NCBI GenBank assembly: GCA_964401835.1
Contig: CAYNZP010000004.1
Location: 62,001 to 126,000 of the forward strand
Length of the DNA: 64,000 nt
DNA from: CAYNZP01 sp964401835
Lineage (GTDB): Bacteria > Planctomycetota > Phycisphaerae > SM23-33
Direction: 5' to 3'
The notes under the pieces are model-generated. The model saw only the letters and a list, made by a program, of their open reading frames with translations, searched no databases and was not told where the DNA came from. Shown piece by piece: positions 17,722 through 26,356 of this stretch. Every line of letters starts with the position of its first letter. The first letter of the stretch is position 1. Position numbers and translations under genes: made by a program.

Positions 17722-19293
17722 TTAGCTTCTTGAATACTTTTTAACGTCAATTCCCAGATGTTTGATCTTGTAGCGTGTTATGCGTGGCGTCGTGCCCAGG
17801 TCGCGCGCGGTAGCAGCCATATTTCCGCCCGTGCGTTTGAGGGCATCTACAACGATATCGCGTTCGAATAAATCTACGCGTTCCTGCAGGCTTCCGCTAC
17901 CAACCGTGTCGGACTCGTCCGAAGTCTGAAGTGTCGGCGGCAGATGATGGCCGTGTATTACGCCGTCAGTACTTAAAAGCACAGCCCGTTCAATGCAGTT
18001 TTCGAGTTCGCGGACATTTCCCGGCCAGTGATAGGCGACCATCATGTTAATTGCCGGAGTCGTGATTCGCCGGATGTCTTTGTTCATTATTTTGGCATAT
18101 TTTTCCACGAAGAAATCGGCCAGAAGAAGTATGTCGTCTTTTCTTTCCCGCAGCGGCGGAAGTAAAATCGGGAAGACATTGATGCGGTAATAAAGGTCCT
18201 GCCGGAAGGAATCGTTTTCGACGGCTGTTTCCAGGTTGCGGTTGGTTGCGACGATTATTCTTACGTTAGCCTTGCGAGTTTCGCTGCTGCCTACACGTTC
18301 GTATTCTCTCTCCTGTAAAGTCCGCAGGAGCTTTACCTGCACCACTGGCGAAAAGTCGCCGATTTCATCAAGAAACAACGTTCCGCCTTCTGCTTCCTCG
18401 ATCCGACCCTTTCGAGCCTGAATGGCGCCAGTAAATGCGCCCTTTTCGTGGCCGAAAAGTTCGCTCTCCAGCAGGTTCTCGCTAAGAGCGGCACAGTTGA
18501 CCTTTATAAACGGGCCCTTGCCGCGAGGGCTGGAGTAGTGCACCGCATGGGCTACCAATTCCTTACCTGTACCAGATTCGCCGCGTATTAGTACGGTCGT
18601 GTCGCTGGATGAAACCTGGTGAATAGCACGGTAAACTTCGCGCATAGCACCGGAATTTCCGATGATGTTTTCGGGCCGGAAGCGATCTTCCAGTTCACTT
18701 CGCAGGCGGACATTTTCTTCTTCGAGTGCGAGTTTTTCCGCTTCTGCGGCTCGGCGGAGGTGTACGTTGTTGGCTATCATGCTGGCGACGATGCTAAGCA
18801 GGCGTACATCCTCTTCCAGCGAAGCGGATTCATCGAAAATACGGTCGGCTGAGAGCGTGCCAACGACCTCGCTGCCAATTAGAATCGGCACACAGAAATA
18901 GCTGATCTCATCCTTTGTAAGCGTTTTTCGTTTGTGGATGCGGTCGAGGAATTGCGGCTCTTTTGAAACTTTCGGTACGATGACCGGTTTTCCGCTTTCA
19001 ACGACTCGACCGGTAATGCCTTCACCTTTGGGGAATCTGGCTGCCTGCTTTTGTCGCTCCGAAAGATTATGTGCAACTTCGAGGCTCAACTCCTGGCCGT
19101 CCAGGCTCAAAAGCATAATGGTTCCGCGAGTCATGCCAAGGTCGCTGTGGAGAATATCGAGAACTTCGGAGAGCATCTGGCGTTGAGAAATATCCGTAGC
19201 CAATAAATTCGATATTCTGTAAAGCGGGCCGAGTTCGCTATGGCCTTCTTTTTTGTCAGCCGTTTTTTTGGTTGTCTGTGCCTCTTTAGCCAT
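17722..19293 (-). CDS. GAF-domain sigma-54 dependent transcriptional activator (NifA/NtrC type)
   Basis: 523 residues. An N-terminal GAF domain (about 30-195, with GEGITGRVVESGKPVIVPKV) is followed by an AAA+ domain with Walker A GESGTGKE, the sigma-54 contact loop GAFTGA, and Walker B GGTLFLDEIGDF. A Fis-type helix-turn-helix closes the protein (TGGNMAATARDLGTTPRI). It lacks a receiver domain, so it is NifA-like in architecture. It lies divergent to the porin-amt-glnK cluster, and sigma-54 promoters stand upstream of the porin and of GSIII, which makes it the probable activator of nitrogen assimilation. What the GAF domain senses is unknown. SD AAGAAGGA precedes the ATG. Confidence 0.92.
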   Translation of the reverse strand: MAKEAQTTKKTADKKEGHSELGPLYRISNLLATDISQRQMLSEVLDILHSDLGMTRGTIMLLSLDGQELSLEVAHNLSERQKQAARFPKGEGITGRVVESGKPVIVPKVSKEPQFLDRIHKRKTLTKDEISYFCVPILIGSEVVGTLSADRIFDESASLEEDVRLLSIVASMIANNVHLRRAAEAEKLALEEENVRLRSELEDRFRPENIIGNSGAMREVYRAIHQVSSSDTTVLIRGESGTGKELVAHAVHYSSPRGKGPFIKVNCAALSENLLESELFGHEKGAFTGAIQARKGRIEEAEGGTLFLDEIGDFSPVVQVKLLRTLQEREYERVGSSETRKANVRIIVATNRNLETAVENDSFRQDLYYRINVFPILLPPLRERKDDILLLADFFVEKYAKIMNKDIRRITTPAINMMVAYHWPGNVRELENCIERAVLLSTDGVIHGHHLPPTLQTSDESDTVGSGSLQERVDLFERDIVVDALKRTGGNMAATARDLGTTPRITRYKIKHLGIDVKKYSRS

Positions 19294-19375
19294 TGCCCAA
19301 TCCTTCTTTCAATTATGTAAACCACAAGCAAGTATATGACAAAAGTGTAATAAAAATCTTTAGATAATACAAGAA

Positions 19376-19422
19376 TGTAACTTTTTGGCATTGGCGCTCG
19401 GTTCTGGATTCTAAACGTTACA
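19376..19422. promoter_or_regulatory. Candidate upstream activator site
   Basis: TGTAAC (19376-19381) and its reverse complement GTTACA (19417-19422) flank 35 bp, upstream of the sigma-54 promoter at 19460. The position fits an enhancer for the divergent activator, but half-sites this short are weak evidence. Confidence 0.25.
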
Positions 19423-19459
19423 CCCTTAAAAATAAGCAGTTATAGCTAAATATGTTTTT

Positions 19460-19475
19460 TGGCACGCTCAATGCT
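19460..19475 (+). promoter_or_regulatory. Sigma-54 (-24/-12) promoter of the porin gene
   Basis: TGGCACGCTCAATGCT matches the RpoN consensus TGGCACGN4TTGCW at all but one informative position, with GG and GC at the correct spacing. It lies about 70 bp ahead of the porin ATG and likely drives porin-amt-glnK. Confidence 0.8.
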
Positions 19476-19543
19476 ATTAAAGCAGGCATCAGCCTTGGCG
19501 TTCGGGGCTGAAACAGGAATTTGCTTTTTGAGGAGAAGACGTG

Positions 19544-20440
19544 ATGCGATGGAAGGCCCCCATTATTGTTTTATTGTTAGTTTTGCTGGTTCCCTGCCTC
19601 CAGGCCCAAGAGGCAACTGAGCCGGCTGGGAGTGAATGGGAAAAACCATTGCCGGTTACTTTCTCGCTCGATTACACACTGGTTAGCGATTACATCTTCC
19701 GCGGGATCAACTTTAGTGAGTACCCCGGAGAAGGTCGCGAAAAGCCCAACCATCAACTCGCCGTCGGCGCAGAATTAGACGCCGGCGAATTTGGCCGATT
19801 CGGCGGTTGTGTTTGGTTCGAGTGGTTTGCAGCTCAGGATCAACTGACGCCGGCTTATGATGGAAATAACCAGGAAGTCGACTACGCACTTTACTGGGCC
19901 TACGATATTGAAGCTTTGGCCACCACATTCGAAACCGGCTGGATCGCATATACTTTCCCGCCGTTCTCCGGCGACGGGCACGATACTTACGAGTGGTATT
20001 TCTCGCTGAGTTTTGATGATAGTGTGCTTTTCGGTACTGAAAGTTCAGTCTTGAATCCGTATTTTGCTTTCTACTATGACTTTGATCTGGCCGACGGTAT
20101 CTGGATGGAAGTCGGCATCAGCCACGATTTCACACTTAGCGATCTCGGTATGGAAAACACTCCGGTTCTGAAAGACATCACAGTTTCTCCTTCGCTCGTT
20201 CTGGGAATAGATCATCGATACATGGATGGCATACTCGCCACTGGCAGCGAAGGGACCACCAAACTTGCCAATCTCAACTACGGCTTGGCTGTGAATTACG
20301 ACATAAGCAGCGCCTTTGATATACACCAGCAGTATGGCAGAGCGGGCGTGACAGGTTTTTTAAACTTCAGTCAGGCTTTGCGGGATGAACTGATTAACGA
20401 TGAGTTTTACGGCGGCGTAACCCTTAGCTACGCCTGGTAA
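19544..20440 (+). CDS. Predicted outer-membrane beta-barrel / porin-like protein
   Basis: 298 residues with a signal peptide (MRWKAPIIVLLLVLLVPCLQAQ). The mature part is rich in aromatic residues, alternating polar/hydrophobic strands and acidic loops, and ends in YGGVTLSYAW, a C-terminal aromatic typical of outer-membrane barrels. DYTLVSDYIFRGINFSEYPG matches the start of the TorF-type putative porins. The ATG at 19544 is preferred over GTG 19541 because AGGAG lies 8 nt ahead. Its sigma-54 promoter and position ahead of amt suggest that it admits ammonium or organic nitrogen; this is inference. Confidence 0.7.
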   Translation: MRWKAPIIVLLLVLLVPCLQAQEATEPAGSEWEKPLPVTFSLDYTLVSDYIFRGINFSEYPGEGREKPNHQLAVGAELDAGEFGRFGGCVWFEWFAAQDQLTPAYDGNNQEVDYALYWAYDIEALATTFETGWIAYTFPPFSGDGHDTYEWYFSLSFDDSVLFGTESSVLNPYFAFYYDFDLADGIWMEVGISHDFTLSDLGMENTPVLKDITVSPSLVLGIDHRYMDGILATGSEGTTKLANLNYGLAVNYDISSAFDIHQQYGRAGVTGFLNFSQALRDELINDEFYGGVTLSYAW

Positions 20441-20487
20441 TTTACTAACCGTAAATAGATATGAGAATTCTGAAAGGGTGAAAGATT

Positions 20488-21855
20488 ATGAGACTGTTGG
20501 ATCGCAGAAAGTATTTGCTTTTGGCAATTATTTGCCCGGTTTTGATATTGTTTTTGACTTCGGGCACGGCCCAGGCTGCAGATGAACCTGCTTCGGTAAC
20601 GGAAATGCTCGGCACAGGGATCGATACGGTTTGGGTGCTTCTTGCGGCGTTTCTGGTGTTTTTCATGCAGGCTGGGTTCGGTATGGTCGAGGCTGGTTTT
20701 ATCCGTTCCAAAAACGCCTGCAATATTCTGACCAAGAACTTTCTGGATTACTGCACAGCCAGCATCATGTTCTTCCTTGTCGGATATGCGCTGATGTTTG
20801 GCAGCAGTTCTAATGGCCTTTTCGGGTCGGTGGGTTTCGGTCTGTCAAACGCGGAAAATCCCTCAGGCGTTCCGCTTTGGGCGTTCTGGCTGTTTCAGGC
20901 GGCGTTTTGTGGAGCGGCTGCGACTATCGTCGCCGGCGGCATGGCAGAGCGAATGAAGTTCCCCGCCTATCTAATCTACACTGTTTTCATAAGCGGTCTT
21001 GTGTATCCCATTATCGGCCATTGGATTTGGGGCGGCGGCTGGCTGGCTGAGTTGGGCTTTGGCGATTTTGCCGGCTCGACGGTCGTTCACGCCACCGGCG
21101 GCTGCGTAGCCCTTGTCGGCACGATGATGCTCGGTGCACGTATTGGCAAGTTCAACGGTGACGGCAAGGCCAGGGCCATTGCGGGCCATTCGATTCCGCT
21201 TGCGTCTCTGGGCGTGTTTATTCTCTGGTTCGGCTGGTTTGGTTTTAATCCCGGCTCAACCTTGGGCATATCCTCTGACGGTGGGGCCTCGGCTGCCCTT
21301 GTAGCGATGAACACAAACCTCGCTGCTGCGGCTGGCGCTGTCATGGCCATGATTACCGTTTGGGTATTATTTGGAAAGCCGGACCTTTCCATGACTATGA
21401 ACGGTGCACTGGCTGGCCTGGTAGCGATTACAGCTCCATGTGCGTTCGTCGATCCGTGGGCAGCAATAGTCATCGGTGCAATCGGCGGCGTTATTGTTGT
21501 TCTTGGCGTTGCATTGCTTGACCGTGTAGGAGTTGACGATCCTGTAGGTGCTGTTCCGGTTCACTTCATGAACGGCCTCTGGGGTACAATTGCTGTCGGT
21601 ATTTTTGGCAAGTCTTCTTTGGGACTCGCTCGCGACGGTTTGCTTTACGGTGGCGGACTGGCACAGTTGGGCGTGCAGATACTAGGCGCCTTAGCGGTGA
21701 GTGCATTTGCGATGGTAGCCATGGGAATCGTTTTCTTTGCAATCAAGAAGACAATCGGCCTGCGTGTCTCAAAAGAAGAAGAACTCCGCGGCCTGGATAT
21801 TGGCGAGCATGGTATGGAGTCTTATGCCGGTTTCCAGATTTTTGTAACTGAATAA
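20488..21855 (+). CDS. amt: Ammonium transporter
   Basis: 455 residues, Amt/MEP/Rh family. After a cleavable N-terminal signal (LLLAIICPVLILFLTSGTAQA) come about 11 hydrophobic helices. Conserved landmarks include FFMQAGFGMVEAGFIRSKNA, DFAGSTVVHATGGCVALVG (pore histidine) and FGWFGFNPGS, with a second histidine in PVHFMNGLWG. It conducts ammonium across the inner membrane. It lies 47 bp after the porin and 6 bp before the PII gene, the classic amt-glnK pairing, so PII probably gates it. Confidence 0.96.
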   Translation: MRLLDRRKYLLLAIICPVLILFLTSGTAQAADEPASVTEMLGTGIDTVWVLLAAFLVFFMQAGFGMVEAGFIRSKNACNILTKNFLDYCTASIMFFLVGYALMFGSSSNGLFGSVGFGLSNAENPSGVPLWAFWLFQAAFCGAAATIVAGGMAERMKFPAYLIYTVFISGLVYPIIGHWIWGGGWLAELGFGDFAGSTVVHATGGCVALVGTMMLGARIGKFNGDGKARAIAGHSIPLASLGVFILWFGWFGFNPGSTLGISSDGGASAALVAMNTNLAAAAGAVMAMITVWVLFGKPDLSMTMNGALAGLVAITAPCAFVDPWAAIVIGAIGGVIVVLGVALLDRVGVDDPVGAVPVHFMNGLWGTIAVGIFGKSSLGLARDGLLYGGGLAQLGVQILGALAVSAFAMVAMGIVFFAIKKTIGLRVSKEEELRGLDIGEHGMESYAGFQIFVTE

Positions 21856-21861
21856 ATTGAG

Positions 21862-22212
21862 GTGATAAAAATGAGATTAATAATCGCATACATTCAGCCC
21901 GAAAAGCTCAACGACGTAAAACAGGCACTTTATAACGCAAAAGTTTTTAAGATGTCAGTCACAAACTGCCTGGGTTGCGGACAGCAGATGGGATATCACG
22001 AGACCTACCGTGGCGTTGATTTCGAAGTGAACCTTCTCAAGAAACTCCGCCTCGAGGTCGCAGTGAACGAGGATTTTGTTCAGCCTACAGTTAACGCTAT
22101 TGTCGAAGGTGCCCGGACCGGAAATATCGGCGATGGAAAGATATTTGTAATTCCACTCGAACGCTGCGTCAGGATAAGGACGGGCGAGGAGGGCCATGAC
22201 GCTATCGGATAG
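21862..22212 (+). CDS. glnK: PII nitrogen signalling protein with Phe51
   Basis: 116 residues; aligns without gaps to E. coli GlnB through the T-loop. Gln39 and Lys58 (2-oxoglutarate site), Lys90 in GDGKIFV and the VRIRTGEE basic segment (ATP) are kept. Position 51, the tyrosine uridylylated by GlnD in proteobacteria, is phenylalanine in TYRGVDFEV; Tyr46 remains. So ligand sensing should work but uridylylation at 51 cannot. Being directly downstream of amt, it most likely blocks the transporter in nitrogen excess. SD GAGGTGAT precedes the ATG. Confidence 0.93.
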   Translation: MIKMRLIIAYIQPEKLNDVKQALYNAKVFKMSVTNCLGCGQQMGYHETYRGVDFEVNLLKKLRLEVAVNEDFVQPTVNAIVEGARTGNIGDGKIFVIPLERCVRIRTGEEGHDAIG

Positions 22213-22511
22213 CATCGTCTAACTGGCCATTCAAATTCGTCGTGTCGCAGCCATGGTATTACATAATTGTAACAACAATAGACCTTGAGTGACAAATATG
22301 TAGCCTATATCAAAGGCGTCCGCCTTTTGGATATTAATTTAAAGCTAGTCGCATAAGGGAATTATGTAAAAAGACCAGTTTTGGCACGGTAAGTGCGAAT
22401 AGGTACTGTCTAGGTTTTTATTCGGATGAGTTGATATGGCTTGCCAGCCGGGATGTCAATCATCTGATTCAGGGCACAATAAGGAAAAGGAATTTAGTAA
22501 GGGAAAAGAAA
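22213..22511. other. glnK-GSIII intergenic region
   Basis: About 300 bp. It carries a short terminator-like hairpin (AAAGGCG/CGCCTTT, 22312-22327, followed by TTTT) after glnK, the sigma-54 promoter at 22382-22397, and the leader of the GSIII gene. No further gene is visible. Confidence 0.5.
22382..22397 (+). promoter_or_regulatory. Sigma-54 (-24/-12) promoter of the GSIII gene
   Basis: TGGCACGGTAAGTGCG carries the invariant GG and GC of RpoN promoters at correct spacing and the full TGGCACG block. It ends about 115 bp before the GSIII ATG, leaving an untranslated leader of about 100 nt. Confidence 0.75.
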
Positions 22512-24695
22512 ATGCCATCAAACATTCGTCACAGTGCAATCGATGCTATCAGTAAAGTTCAGCCTGTCGGCGGGGCGGTCAATTATGAGGACACCGACGT
22601 AAGAGAAGTTTATTGCGAGCACGTCTTCGGTGAGAACGTCCAACGCGAAAGGCTGCCGAAGTCGGTTTTCAACGAACTCCAAAAGACAATCAAGGCCGGT
22701 GATGAGCTTTATCCGGAAGTTGCCGATGCCGTTGCCCTGGCTATGCGTGATTGGGCAATCGAACACGGCGCTACCCACTTTACTCACTGGTTCCATCCGA
22801 TGACCGGCAAGACGGCGGAAAAGCATGACAGTTTCATTACACCGACTGCCAATGGTGAAGCCTTGGCCCAGTTCAGCGGCAAGGACCTTGTCCGCGGCGA
22901 GCCAGATGCCAGCAGCTTTCCTTCGGGCGGTTTGAGAGCTACATTCGAAGCCCGTGGTTACACCGCTTGGGATCCTTCAAGCCCGGCATTTATTCTGGAT
23001 AACCCCAACGGTTCGACGTTGGTTGTTCCGACAATGTTCCTGAGTTGGAGCGGTGAAGCCCTGGATAAGAAGACTCCGCTTTTGCGTTCGATGGAGGCTA
23101 TCAACGCTCAGGCGCTTCGCTTGCTACGGTTGTTCGGCAACACAACAGCAAAGCGGGTATATACGACAGTTGGTGCAGAGCAGGAATACTTCTTGGTCGA
23201 CAGGCACTTTTATCTTAATCGTCCCGACCTAATCAATACCGGCAGGACACTCTTTGGAGCCAAGCCACCCAAGGGTCAGGAGCTGGATGACAACTATTTC
23301 GGTGCGATTCCGGACCGTGTGCTTTCTTACATGGCTGAGGTCGAGTACGAACTGCTTCGTCTTGGCGTTCCGATAAAGACCCGTCACAACGAAGTCGCTC
23401 CCGCACAGTATGAGCTTGCTCCGACTTTCGAGACGTCAAACCTTGCGACCGACCATCAAATGCTGGTCATGGAGACGCTTAAAAAGCTTGCTCCGCGCCA
23501 TGGTTTTGAGTGCCTGATTCACGAAAAGCCTTTCGCCGGTATTAACGGTTCCGGAAAGCACAATAACTGGTCTATAACGACCGATGAAGGCGAGAACCTT
23601 CTCGAACCGGGCGATACCCCGCACGCAAATGCACAATTCCTTATTTTCTGTGCTGCGGCAGTAAGAGCTGTCTATAAGTACTCAGCCCTGCTTCGACTCA
23701 GTGCCAGCGGAGCCGGCAATGATCATAGGCTAGGCGCTAACGAAGCTCCGCCTGCGATTATCAGTGTGTTCCTTGGTGATCAGCTCTCTGATGTATTCGA
23801 GCAGCTGATAAACGGCGGTGCAAAGACCAGCAAGAAGGCCGACCATATTGAAGTCGGTGTTTCCATGCTGCCCAAGCTTCCGCGTGATGCGGGCGACCGT
23901 AACCGAACCAGCCCGTTTGCCTTCACCGGAAACAAGTTTGAATTCCGGGCAGTCGGTTCCAGTCAGTCTGTGGCCGGGCCGAATATCGTACTCAATACGA
24001 TCGTGGCAGAATCACTCGATTATATTGCTACCAAGCTTGAAGAGACGGTTGCAAACGGGGCCGACCTCAATACTGCCGCGCAGGAACTTTTGCCTGAGCT
24101 TATCAGGGAATTCAAGCCGGTGCTGTTTGATGGCGATAACTATACCGATGATTGGGCCGCCGAAGCCGAGAAGCGTGGCTTGCCGAATCTCAAGAGCACT
24201 GTCGATTGCGTGCCGTTGGCGACTTCCAAGGAGTCCATCGAGCTGTTCAGCAAGTATGGCGTTTACAGCGAGCGTGAACTCCGTAGCCGAGAGGAAATCC
24301 TCCTGGAAAATTACGCCACGACAATCGGTATCGAGGCCAGCACCGCGTCGATGATGGCGCACACGATGATTCTGCCGGCTTGCTTGAAGTATCAAGCAGA
24401 CGTCGCAGCTGCTGTCAACAATGCCAAGGCAGCAGGCGTCGAAGAGTCCAGCCAGCTTGAACTTTTAAAAGATATTGCCAAGACTATTGGCGATTTTCGT
24501 TCGGCAGCTACGGCTCTGGATGATGTTTCGTCAAACGGCGAGTGTGACGGCGCTTTGACTAGTGCCAAATATCAGCATGGTAAGGTAATTCCTGCGATGA
24601 ATACGCTTCGCGAATTCGGTGACAAGCTTGAACTGCTCGTTGATTCGAGCTATTGGCCGATGCCGGTTTATCGTGACATGTTGTTCATCCGCTGA
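22512..24695 (+). CDS. glnN: Type III glutamine synthetase
   Basis: 727 residues from the ATG at 22512, which matches the size of GSIII (about 720-730). The upstream frame opens at a TTG (22431) but AAGGGAAAAG precedes the ATG. Typical GSIII segments are present: TTVGAEQEYFLVDRHFY, RHNEVAPAQYELAPTFE, NGSGKHNNWS and HRLGANEAPPAIIS. It condenses glutamate and ammonia with ATP, as a dodecamer. Its sigma-54 promoter puts it under nitrogen control, while the second synthetase at 24956 has no such promoter. Confidence 0.95.
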   Translation: MPSNIRHSAIDAISKVQPVGGAVNYEDTDVREVYCEHVFGENVQRERLPKSVFNELQKTIKAGDELYPEVADAVALAMRDWAIEHGATHFTHWFHPMTGKTAEKHDSFITPTANGEALAQFSGKDLVRGEPDASSFPSGGLRATFEARGYTAWDPSSPAFILDNPNGSTLVVPTMFLSWSGEALDKKTPLLRSMEAINAQALRLLRLFGNTTAKRVYTTVGAEQEYFLVDRHFYLNRPDLINTGRTLFGAKPPKGQELDDNYFGAIPDRVLSYMAEVEYELLRLGVPIKTRHNEVAPAQYELAPTFETSNLATDHQMLVMETLKKLAPRHGFECLIHEKPFAGINGSGKHNNWSITTDEGENLLEPGDTPHANAQFLIFCAAAVRAVYKYSALLRLSASGAGNDHRLGANEAPPAIISVFLGDQLSDVFEQLINGGAKTSKKADHIEVGVSMLPKLPRDAGDRNRTSPFAFTGNKFEFRAVGSSQSVAGPNIVLNTIVAESLDYIATKLEETVANGADLNTAAQELLPELIREFKPVLFDGDNYTDDWAAEAEKRGLPNLKSTVDCVPLATSKESIELFSKYGVYSERELRSREEILLENYATTIGIEASTASMMAHTMILPACLKYQADVAAAVNNAKAAGVEESSQLELLKDIAKTIGDFRSAATALDDVSSNGECDGALTSAKYQHGKVIPAMNTLREFGDKLELLVDSSYWPMPVYRDMLFIR

Positions 24696-24955
24696 TAATG
24701 GACAAATGAAAACTTAGCTCCTACTGAAACAGAAGGAGCTTGAAAGTTCCTTTTCCCAGCTGCGGTTGGTTTTGCCCTTGTGGCGAGGCTCAGCCGCAGC
24801 TCTTTTTTATACATTTTCAAACTTGATAAGCGTCTTCAATTGCTTGATACTCATTGGCTGGAAAATATTCTGCAAGTCATATTTATCTTATTTGTTCGGA
24901 TATAATTATTGAGCTTTTAAAATCCAATGCTGAATAATTCTGAAAGGTGATAAAG
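24696..24955. other. GSIII-GSI intergenic region
   Basis: 260 bp. It contains a small hairpin (AGCTCCT/AGGAGCT, 24716-24740), the terminator at 24758-24808, and the GSI upstream region. There is a TATAAT at about 24900, but no good -35 hexamer at 16-18 bp. Confidence 0.5.
24758..24808 (+). terminator. Rho-independent terminator after GSIII
   Basis: Arms AGCTGCGG (24758-24765) and CCGCAGCT (24794-24801) enclose a 28-nt loop that can pair further (GCC/GGC), followed by C and six T (24803-24808). Confidence 0.75.
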
Positions 24956-26290
24956 ATGTCTGACAGCAAAAAGATAGAGCATGTCCTAAAGCAATGCACC
25001 GCAAAAAATGTCGCCTTTATCCGCTTATGGTTTACTGATGTATTGGGAGTTTTAAAAAGCTTCGCCATTACGCCAGATGAACTCGAAAGGGCGATGTACG
25101 AGGGGATGGGCTTTGACGGGTCGAGCATAGAGGGTTTTGCTCGAATTGAAGAGTCCGACATGATCGCCTTTCCCGACCCGGACAGTTTCTCCATCTTGCC
25201 GTGGCGGCCTCAGGATGGTTCGGTAGCGAGGTTGTTCTGTGATGTTAGGCGGCCTGATGAAACCCCATATGATGGCGACCCGAGATATGCACTTCGCCGA
25301 ATGATCGATAAAGCCGCCAAGATGGGTTTTAAGATGTTTGTCGGGCCGGAGCTTGAATATTTCTATTTCAACGATAACTCCACCAAATGCAGCGTTCTTG
25401 ACAAGGGGGGGTATTTCGATTTGACACCTCAAAACCTCGCGGTAGATATGCGTCGTGAAACGGTTCTTATGTTGCAGGGAATGGGTATAGAAGTCGAATA
25501 CAGCCATCACGAAGTCGCCCCCAGCCAGCACGAGATAGACCTCCGCTATAATGAAGTCCTGAGAATGTCGGATAATTGCATGACTTACCGTCAATGTGTC
25601 AAAGAAGTTGCCGCCCGTAACGGTGTTTATGCCACCTTCATGCCCAAACCTATTTTCGGAGAAAATGGCAGCGGAATGCATACGCACCAGTCGCTGTTCA
25701 AGGGTGACAAGAACGCATTTTTCGATCCTGGCGATGAGTATAATCTTTCAGCTGTCGGAAAATCTTATATCGCCGGCCTGTTGAAACACGCACCGGAGTT
25801 TTGTGCGATTATCGCCCAGTGGGTAAACAGCTATAAGCGTCTCGTGCCGGGTTTTGAGGCTCCGTGTTACATCAGTTGGGGCCGGAAGAACCGCTCAGCA
25901 ATGGTTCGAGTTCCTGAATATAAACCGGGCAAGGAAAAGGCCACTCGTGCAGAGCTTCGTTCGCCAGACCCAGCCTGCAATCCGTACCTTGCCTTTACAG
26001 TAATGCTTGCTGCGGGCCTGAAGGGGGTAGCGGAAAATTACGAGCTACCTGAACCGGTCGAGCGGGATGTCTATTCGCTTACGGCAACTGAGCGGGAGAA
26101 ACTGGAAATCGAATCGTTACCGCGTGATCTGGGCCATGCTGTCGATCTTTGCGAAAAAAGCGAGTTTGTCCGCGAGGCCCTTGGAGATCATATCTTCGAG
26201 AAGTTTATCGAGAACAAAAAAATTGAATGGGACAACTATCGCGCTCGTGTGACGCAATACGAATTGGAAAAGTTTCTGCCATTGCTCTAA
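24956..26290 (+). CDS. glnA: Type I-alpha glutamine synthetase
   Basis: 444 residues from the ATG at 24956, chosen because AAAGGTGAT precedes it at 5-6 nt; GTG 24947 is in frame. Landmarks: FDGSSIEGFARIEESDM, VGPELEYFYF, SHHEVAPSQHEIDLRY, NGSGMHTHQSL and ELRSPDPACNPYLAF. The C-terminal region (VYSLTATEREKLEIESLP ... FEKFIENKKIEW) is of the Bacillus/archaeal I-alpha type and lacks the NLYDLPPEE adenylylation site of type I-beta. Activity is therefore likely to be controlled by feedback inhibition, not adenylylation. Confidence 0.96.
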   Translation: MSDSKKIEHVLKQCTAKNVAFIRLWFTDVLGVLKSFAITPDELERAMYEGMGFDGSSIEGFARIEESDMIAFPDPDSFSILPWRPQDGSVARLFCDVRRPDETPYDGDPRYALRRMIDKAAKMGFKMFVGPELEYFYFNDNSTKCSVLDKGGYFDLTPQNLAVDMRRETVLMLQGMGIEVEYSHHEVAPSQHEIDLRYNEVLRMSDNCMTYRQCVKEVAARNGVYATFMPKPIFGENGSGMHTHQSLFKGDKNAFFDPGDEYNLSAVGKSYIAGLLKHAPEFCAIIAQWVNSYKRLVPGFEAPCYISWGRKNRSAMVRVPEYKPGKEKATRAELRSPDPACNPYLAFTVMLAAGLKGVAENYELPEPVERDVYSLTATEREKLEIESLPRDLGHAVDLCEKSEFVREALGDHIFEKFIENKKIEWDNYRARVTQYELEKFLPLL

Positions 26291-26356
26291 TTTTGAAAAG
26301 CCAAACTGGGCAACTCTTGCGTGATTTCTCATGGAATGGCGTTTAATATATTGCCC

